Of a stretch of DNA of 13,605 nucleotides, positions 13,523 to 13,605 are shown piece by piece. The stretch is taken from positions 1 through 13,605 of the forward strand of contig JAEWMS010000039.1 of NCBI GenBank assembly GCA_023393115.1, in the 5' to 3' direction. A program made the translations under genes and the position numbers. The notes under the pieces were generated by a model that worked only from the letters and a program-made list of their open reading frames with translations, was not told the origin of the DNA and ran no database searches. The number at the start of each line of letters is the position of its first letter. The first letter of the stretch is position 1. Origin of the DNA: Bacillota bacterium. GTDB lineage: Bacteria; Bacillota; Clostridia; Acetivibrionales; DSM-1351.

Positions 13523-13605
13523 TTTCTTGTTCTCTGATATTTATTGTTGGTAAATTGTTGATTTTTCGGTTATAAATTTATGATTTTGTGGAATTTGAGC
13601 GCACT

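Overview
The window looks like chromosomal DNA of a low-G+C Gram-positive anaerobe of the class Clostridia. Evidence: A+T-rich intergenic DNA, strong GGAGG-type ribosome binding sites, TTGACA/TATAAT-type promoters, a lipoprotein sugar-binding protein, and a Clostridia-like 16S rRNA 5' end. A relative of the cellulolytic Ruminiclostridium group is my best guess, but it is an inference and not proven.

Layout. Positions 1-79 are the 5' end of a 16S rRNA gene read leftwards off the window. Positions 80 to about 700 are its leader and promoters: two promoters, a boxA antitermination site and several hairpins. Then, all on the minus strand, come a SAM-dependent methyltransferase (949-1560) flanked by two short tandem-repeat blocks, a glycerate/2-hydroxyacid dehydrogenase (1695-2654), and a translationally coupled pair: a zinc-ribbon six-helix membrane protein (2721-3389) and a condensation-fold (HxxxDG) acyltransferase-like protein (3386-4663). 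The pair has its own strong promoter at 4755-4783.

Positions 4802-12560 hold a self-contained maltose (alpha-glucoside) uptake and phosphorolysis operon, also on the minus strand. In order of transcription it encodes a LacI-family regulator, a lipoprotein binding protein, two MalF/MalG-type permeases, a GH65 maltose phosphorylase, a beta-phosphoglucomutase, and an intrinsic terminator. Sugar is captured and imported, split by phosphate into glucose and beta-glucose 1-phosphate, and the latter is isomerised to glucose 6-phosphate. No transport ATPase is encoded here, so a shared MsmX/UgpC-type ATPase elsewhere must be assumed. Two near-identical palindromic operators 53 bp apart lie upstream of the regulator gene and downstream of a good promoter, suggesting autoregulation of the whole operon, possibly with DNA looping. 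The 185-bp spacer between binding protein and first permease carries two large hairpins, a likely device for making more binding protein than permease.

On the right, on the plus strand, is a nitroreductase-family flavoprotein (12777-13418), followed by a strong hairpin at 13482-13522 that may be a terminator or the end of an insertion sequence continuing past the window. The least explained items are the acyltransferase/zinc-ribbon membrane protein pair, the repeat-flanked methyltransferase, and the possible mobile-element end at the right edge. I see no CRISPR array, tRNA or phage gene.
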